Below, one piece after another: positions 14,906-17,980 of a stretch of 17,980 nt of DNA; position 1 is the stretch's first letter; every line of letters starts with the position of its first letter. The notes under the pieces are model-generated. The model searched no databases and had not been told where the DNA came from. It was given only the letters and a program-made list of their open reading frames with translations. The position numbers and the translations under genes were made by a program. The stretch comes from an uncultured Oscillospiraceae bacterium. GTDB taxonomy: Bacteria > Bacillota > Clostridia > Oscillospirales > Ruminococcaceae. The stretch is taken from positions 1 to 17,980 of the forward strand of contig CAUDDP010000045.1 of NCBI GenBank assembly GCA_958448395.1. Direction: 5' to 3'.

Positions 14906-16171
14906 TTATCGTTTCAGGGCAGCAGTGAAAAAGTCATCCGGTTTTTGCCGCTGTAAAACCGTAGACACAAAATACCGCACATCATCCATTGCATGGTCAA
15001 ATTCTTTTTTCGGTGCATCACCATGCCGTGCTTCTTCCCAGCAGTACATCCCGAACTCCCGTATGGTGTCCTTACAGCCAGCAGCAAACCGTAATTGCTC
15101 CTTCTGCAAAGCCGTACTCACACGCTGAATCCCAGCCAATACATCATTATCTGCTCGAATGACACGAAACCGACCATGCTGCGTAATACAAGCAATCATG
15201 CTGGCAGCAGACGGGTCTATCACAACGGCTTCAATCTGCCGCTCTCCAGCGAGCGTTTCCAATGCCGTGTAGTGTGCCTCATCCGTACGGGAACAGCCTT
15301 CCTTTCGGGCATCGTAATAATATTCCTGCAAGCGATACCAGACACCGTCTTCGCTGCAATATCCCCACAAGCCGAAAGAAGAGGGGTTGACTGTTCCATA
15401 GTCGCACGAAATATAGAACTGCTCACACGGCGGCACATGCTGCACCACATGCCGTTCCTTGGAAAACATCGGATACACCACACCGCTGGAAACCGCCCAC
15501 TTACCCAGCACAAACCGTTCGTAAAAAATACCGCTATAAAGTCGTTCGTACCGCTGCCGAACCCGCTGACTCAAACCGGGATTATCTGCCATAGTAAAAT
15601 GCAGATACAGGGCATGTTTTTCCCTAGCCTTCTGAATCCATTCCCGATAGAACCAGTGATATGGATGGTCTGGATTGCAATTAAACCAAAGCTTTGCCTG
15701 TGCCAAACTGCACCGTGCCAGTGCCTGTTCCACAAATGTTTGTGGCATTAAGGCAACTTCATCCAGAAAGACACCGCCCAGCGTAATGCCCTGAATGAGA
15801 GCCGCACTGCTCTCATCCCGTCCGCCAAACAAATAAAACCGATTGCTGCGATTTCCAAGTGCAATATCCACATAATTGCGGCTGCTCTTTTCCGTACAGC
15901 AAAAACCCAATGTCTTCAAGGTTTGCAGCAACGGTGTGACCACATTCCGCCGTAAGGCAGTGATGGTTTTTCCACAGAGTGCAAATGCTGTTCCCTGAAA
16001 ACAGGTGGTTGCCCAGCAGACAAAGCCCAGCGACATACAAACTGTTTTTCCGCTCCGAACCGCACCATCACAAATGACGGCATCATAATCCTGATACTGT
16101 GGCATTGCCCACCAACGCATGGCAAGCTGCTGTTTCGGTGAAAACGGCTTAAACGGACTCTGCATGGGCAT
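14906..16171 (-). CDS. Terminase large subunit (packaging ATPase and nuclease)
   Basis: 421 residues. Terminase large subunits cut concatemeric phage DNA and drive it into the procapsid. The ATPase shows Walker A GAVRSGKT (36-43), Walker B VFLDEV (134-139, catalytic E138) and the coupling motif FNCNPDHPYHWFY (163-175). The RNase H-like nuclease keeps its acidic residues: D257 in SCDYGTVNP, D319 in VVIDPSA, and D396/D397 in DHAMDDVRYF. It is therefore apparently competent for both activities. The closest named relatives in style are the PBSX XtmB-like terminases. The start at 16171 overlaps the small subunit by 23 bases; an ATG two codons later has better ribosome-site spacing. Confidence 0.95.
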   Translation of the reverse strand: MPMQSPFKPFSPKQQLAMRWWAMPQYQDYDAVICDGAVRSGKTVCMSLGFVCWATTCFQGTAFALCGKTITALRRNVVTPLLQTLKTLGFCCTEKSSRNYVDIALGNRSNRFYLFGGRDESSAALIQGITLGGVFLDEVALMPQTFVEQALARCSLAQAKLWFNCNPDHPYHWFYREWIQKAREKHALYLHFTMADNPGLSQRVRQRYERLYSGIFYERFVLGKWAVSSGVVYPMFSKERHVVQHVPPCEQFYISCDYGTVNPSSFGLWGYCSEDGVWYRLQEYYYDARKEGCSRTDEAHYTALETLAGERQIEAVVIDPSAASMIACITQHGRFRVIRADNDVLAGIQRVSTALQKEQLRFAAGCKDTIREFGMYCWEEARHGDAPKKEFDHAMDDVRYFVSTVLQRQKPDDFFTAALKR

Positions 16172-16640
16172 TCGCTCCCGTCAAAGCCGCCAGCAAAGAA
16201 TCTGCCTGTGACCGGCTTTCTACACTGTTGGTATAGGACAGCATCTGTTCCATTGCCTTTTGTCGGTCACAGAATTTCACCTCGACACCACCGTTTTTGT
16301 CCCGTTTGATTTCCGTGACACAAAACAAATCCAGCTTTGCCAATTCCTCCGGCTGCAAACTATCTGCGGCAAAAATCAGCCGAACGGCATCATTGCAAGA
16401 ACCAAACGCCAGACGTTCCAGCCCTGCCATTACCTGTGCTGCCGAACTGCGAAGGGAAAGGGTCTCCAGCACACAATGGATCAATTCCCGACAGTCGTCA
16501 CGCTGTAACAGCAAAACGCCACGTTCTAACGCCTCCTCCTGCGAATAGCCAGCGTGCAGGGCTGCTTCCTGTACATTACAAAGCATTGCATACCAAATAC
16601 AAAAGCAGCGTTCCTGCGGTCGAATCGTTCTTCTTGCCAT
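16149..16640 (-). CDS. Terminase small subunit
   Basis: 163 residues; terminase small subunits bind the pac or cos site and recruit the large subunit. The N-terminus has the helix-turn-helix pattern of the family, QERCFCIWYAMLCNVQEAALHAGYSQEEA (residues 8-36), followed by a helical oligomerisation region and a central strand pair (CVTEIKRDKNGGVEVKFCDRQKAMEQM). AAGGAG lies 9 bases before the ATG at 16640. It is the first gene of the leftward phage module and overlaps the large subunit gene. Its leader contains two perfect dyads (16676-16700 and 16731-16752). Confidence 0.88.
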   Translation of the reverse strand: MARRTIRPQERCFCIWYAMLCNVQEAALHAGYSQEEALERGVLLLQRDDCRELIHCVLETLSLRSSAAQVMAGLERLAFGSCNDAVRLIFAADSLQPEELAKLDLFCVTEIKRDKNGGVEVKFCDRQKAMEQMLSYTNSVESRSQADSLLAALTGANAHAESV

Positions 16641-16675
16641 TTTTAATCGCTCCTTTCATTTGCTTTGGAGAGGAA

Positions 16676-16700
16676 ACTTTTTCGGTTACAGCGAAAAAGT
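16676..16700 (-). other. Hairpin in the terminase leader, near the ribosome site
   Basis: Perfect 9-bp stem, ACTTTTTCG (16676-16684) with its complement (16692-16700), and a 7-base loop. It ends about 22 bases before the small terminase ribosome site. No T-run follows on the minus strand, so it is not a plain terminator. Confidence 0.5.
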
Positions 16701-16730
16701 CCTTTCACTATACGGGAGTTTTGGGGCAAA

Positions 16731-16752
16731 ACTTGTACGCAAACGTACAAGT
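16731..16752. promoter_or_regulatory. Perfect dyad upstream of the terminase genes, candidate operator
   Basis: ACTTGTACG (16731-16739), four bases, then CGTACAAGT (16744-16752). A short-spaced perfect 9+9 dyad about 90 bases before the first gene of the module would suit a dimeric repressor or a hairpin in the leader. I cannot place a strong promoter here; the stretch 16753-16860 is very AT-rich, with only weak -10-like matches such as TATATT. Confidence 0.45.
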
Positions 16753-16922
16753 CAAAAATCGAATTTACAAAAAATATATAAATTTTGTGCAATCCTACAA
16801 ATAACGGAAATAAAAATGTATAAGTTGCTGTATTTTATCTAAAACTTTATTATTTTAAATGATTGTCATTGTATTCCATGCTGCATTTTTATGACAACCA
16901 AAAAATTCATAGTATTGCATGG

Positions 16923-17288
16923 AAATCCATTTTTGTATTTTCTCTTACGAATAGCGTTCTCATCTCCGCCGGCAGAATCGCTTCGCTGTCTGCCTGTGTC
17001 CGCTGTCCGCCATTGTACGTGATACAAGCTTGTGGCTTTGTTTCTCTAAATTTCTGTATTCTGTATCGTTTTATTTTTTAGAGACGAACAGTGGCGGCTT
17101 GTTCCTCGTCCCGTTTTCCTGTCTAACTCGTTTGCTTTGCAGAGGACAGCTTGTCCCCTGCCCTTCCCTTTTGTCCCTTCGGGACATTTCCCCACACTGT
17201 GGGGAATAACCCCTCCGCCAAGCTGAATCAGCTTGACCATAGTCGCCGTTCGGCGGAGCAATTCACTCCATCATTTGAAAATGGATTT
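16923..17288 (+). repeat. Repeat type A, long 366-bp form
   Basis: Bounded by perfect 11-bp inverted ends, AAATCCATTTT (16923-16933) and its complement (17278-17288). The left 50 and right 80 bases match the short copies; about 235 extra bases lie between. These form nested dyads: GGCAGA/TCTGCC (16971-16976, 16989-16994), a 10-bp arm pair (17007-17016, 17088-17097, one wobble), TCTCTAAA/TTTAGAGA (17043-17050, 17077-17084), GGACA/TGTCC (17144-17156), TGTCCC/GGGACA (17172-17186) and TTCCCCACA/TGTGGGGAA (17188-17206). It occupies most of the 16641-17387 gap. I see no real gene in it. It ends 23 bases before the promoter of the Rrf2 gene. Confidence 0.8.
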
Positions 17289-17311
17289 TCGTGGATTCAC
17301 TGCATTTTTCC

Positions 17312-17340
17312 TTGCAATCTGATAGGTTTTGTGGTATAAT
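17312..17340 (+). promoter_or_regulatory. Sigma-A promoter of the Rrf2-family gene
   Basis: TTGCAA (17312-17317) and TATAAT (17335-17340) with a 17-base spacer; the start is expected near 17347. Confidence 0.88.
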
Positions 17341-17359
17341 AAGAAAGCACATTCCTTAT
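17339..17359 (+). promoter_or_regulatory. Candidate autoregulatory operator at the Rrf2 gene start site
   Basis: ATAAGAAA (17339-17346) and TTCCTTAT (17352-17359) form an 8+8 dyad with one mismatch and a 5-base spacer, overlapping the -10 box and start site. Rrf2-family dimers bind dyads of about this size and often repress their own gene (family knowledge); the match here is an inference. Confidence 0.45.
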
Positions 17360-17387
17360 AAAAAGAGACAGAAAGGAGGGATAAGAC

Positions 17388-17822
17388 TTGAAAATTTCCA
17401 CCAAAGGTCGTTATGCCCTGCGTATGATGCTGGATTTGGCAGTCCACCAAAACGACAGCTATGTTTCCCTGAAAGAAGTTGCTGCCCGGCAGGGAATCTC
17501 CAAAAAATATCTGGAACAAATTGTTCCTTTGCTGAACCGTACCAATATGCTGCTTACTAACCGTGGTTATCAGGGCGGCTATCGCCTTGCAAGAACACCA
17601 ATTGAATATACAATCGGTGAAATTCTGCGGCTGACAGAAGGCGATTTAGCACCAGTTTCCTGTCTGCATGGGGATACTGTCAATTGTGAACGAGCGGACA
17701 GCTGCATCACACTTCCAGTCTGGAAGGGACTATATAACGTTATCATCAATTATTTAGATCACATCACATTGCAGGATGTTCTCGATCAAGCACCGGAAAA
17801 CGGTGGCATCTTCTGTATTTAA
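17388..17822 (+). CDS. Rrf2/IscR-family transcriptional regulator
   Basis: 144 residues, typical length. The winged helix covers residues 1-70: MKISTKGRYALRMMLDLAVH, the recognition helix region ISKKYLEQIVPLLNRTNML, and the wing NRGYQGGYRLAR. A later segment, CLHGDTVNCERADSC, holds three cysteines (C92, C100, C106) positioned like the 2Fe-2S ligands of IscR, which favours a Fe-S or redox sensor over CymR-type members that lack a cluster. The start is TTG at 17388, chosen because AAAGGAGG lies 8 bases upstream and the canonical MKISTKGRYA follows. It is monocistronic here: a terminator follows at once and no cysteine desulfurase or scaffold gene is visible before the window ends. Confidence 0.92.
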   Translation: MKISTKGRYALRMMLDLAVHQNDSYVSLKEVAARQGISKKYLEQIVPLLNRTNMLLTNRGYQGGYRLARTPIEYTIGEILRLTEGDLAPVSCLHGDTVNCERADSCITLPVWKGLYNVIINYLDHITLQDVLDQAPENGGIFCI

Positions 17823-17838
17823 CAATGAAAAACAAAAA

Positions 17839-17876
17839 AAATCACGGATGTGTATGCGATAACACATCCGTGATTT
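17839..17876. terminator. Terminator after the Rrf2-family gene
   Basis: Perfect 15-bp stem, AAATCACGGATGTGT (17839-17853) with its complement (17862-17876), and an 8-base loop, 16 bases past the stop codon. An A-run on its left would act as a T-run for minus-strand transcripts, so it can work in both directions; the T-run on its right is weaker. Confidence 0.88.
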
Positions 17877-17888
17877 CTGATTTTAAAG

Positions 17889-17980
17889 TAACGTGAGTTC
17901 AATGAGAGCGTTTTATCTGCCGAATGGCAACTGCGGTCAAGCTGGCTCAGCTTGGCGGAGGGGTGCAGGGGACAAGCTGT
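17889..17980 (-). repeat. Dispersed intergenic repeat, type B, right copy
   Basis: 17889-17949 is the inverted copy of 11-71 (60 of 61 bases). Beyond it, 17950-17980 read on the minus strand (ACAGCTTGTCCCCTGC then CCCCTCCGCCAAG) matches parts of the long type A element near 17147-17161 and 17210-17222, tying the two types together. The element runs off the window. Confidence 0.85.

Noticed and set aside
9574..16640. Attachment sites flanking the phage module
   Set aside because: I found no convincing direct repeat beyond the dispersed family near 9500 and 16650-17300, and no tRNA gene at either edge, so no att pair is claimed.
16660..16842. 60-codon plus-strand frame upstream of the terminase genes
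   Set aside because: Runs through the two leader dyads and very AT-rich sequence, has no ribosome site and no recognisable product.
7663..17288. CRISPR array
   Set aside because: The repeats are dispersed over 10 kb, are over 100 bp and palindromic, and are not arranged with regular spacers; no cas gene is present.

Overview
The window looks like chromosome of a low-to-mid GC Gram-positive anaerobe of the Clostridia, most like Ruminococcus and its relatives (Oscillospiraceae). The basis is an hrcA-grpE-dnaK-dnaJ operon under a CIRCE element, a single-chain glycyl-tRNA synthetase, a BioY vitamin transporter with a BirA-type operator, AGGAGG ribosome sites, and sigma-A promoters with 17-bp spacers. 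This placement is inferred from gene content and style; no database was searched.

Left part (1-9508): glyS with its own promoter and terminator; an AT-rich GNAT acetyltransferase; then the heat-shock operon read leftwards (hrcA, grpE, dnaK, dnaJ), ending in a terminator at 2374-2412. Divergent from hrcA is bioY, with promoter, operator and a terminator shared with the convergent gene for a PF06541-type membrane protein.

Middle (9574-16640): nine tightly packed leftward genes form a tailed-phage head and packaging module. In transcription order they are small terminase, large terminase, portal, major capsid, protease fused to a coiled-coil (scaffold-like) tail, head-tail adaptor, a tail-terminator-like protein, a small unidentified protein and a hub-like protein. 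The large terminase keeps its ATPase and nuclease residues and every gene is open with a good ribosome site. No integrase, repressor, tail tube, tape measure, lysis or replication gene lies between the two chromosomal flanks. This is either a selectively kept prophage remnant or a domesticated or satellite-like capsid cassette.

Right part (16641-17980): about 670 bp without genes, mostly a long, highly self-complementary repeat element, then an Rrf2/IscR-type regulator with three cysteines placed as in Fe-S sensing members, followed by a strong terminator.

A dispersed repeat family runs through the window. Type A has short terminal inverted repeats and occurs as two short copies that bracket bioY (7663-7778, 8489-8609) and one 366-bp form (16923-17288). 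Type B shares the core but has a different end, and lies at both window edges in opposite orientation (60 of 61 bases identical). All copies sit at transcription-unit boundaries, beside promoters or terminators. The capsid cassette and the repeat family are the most unusual content.
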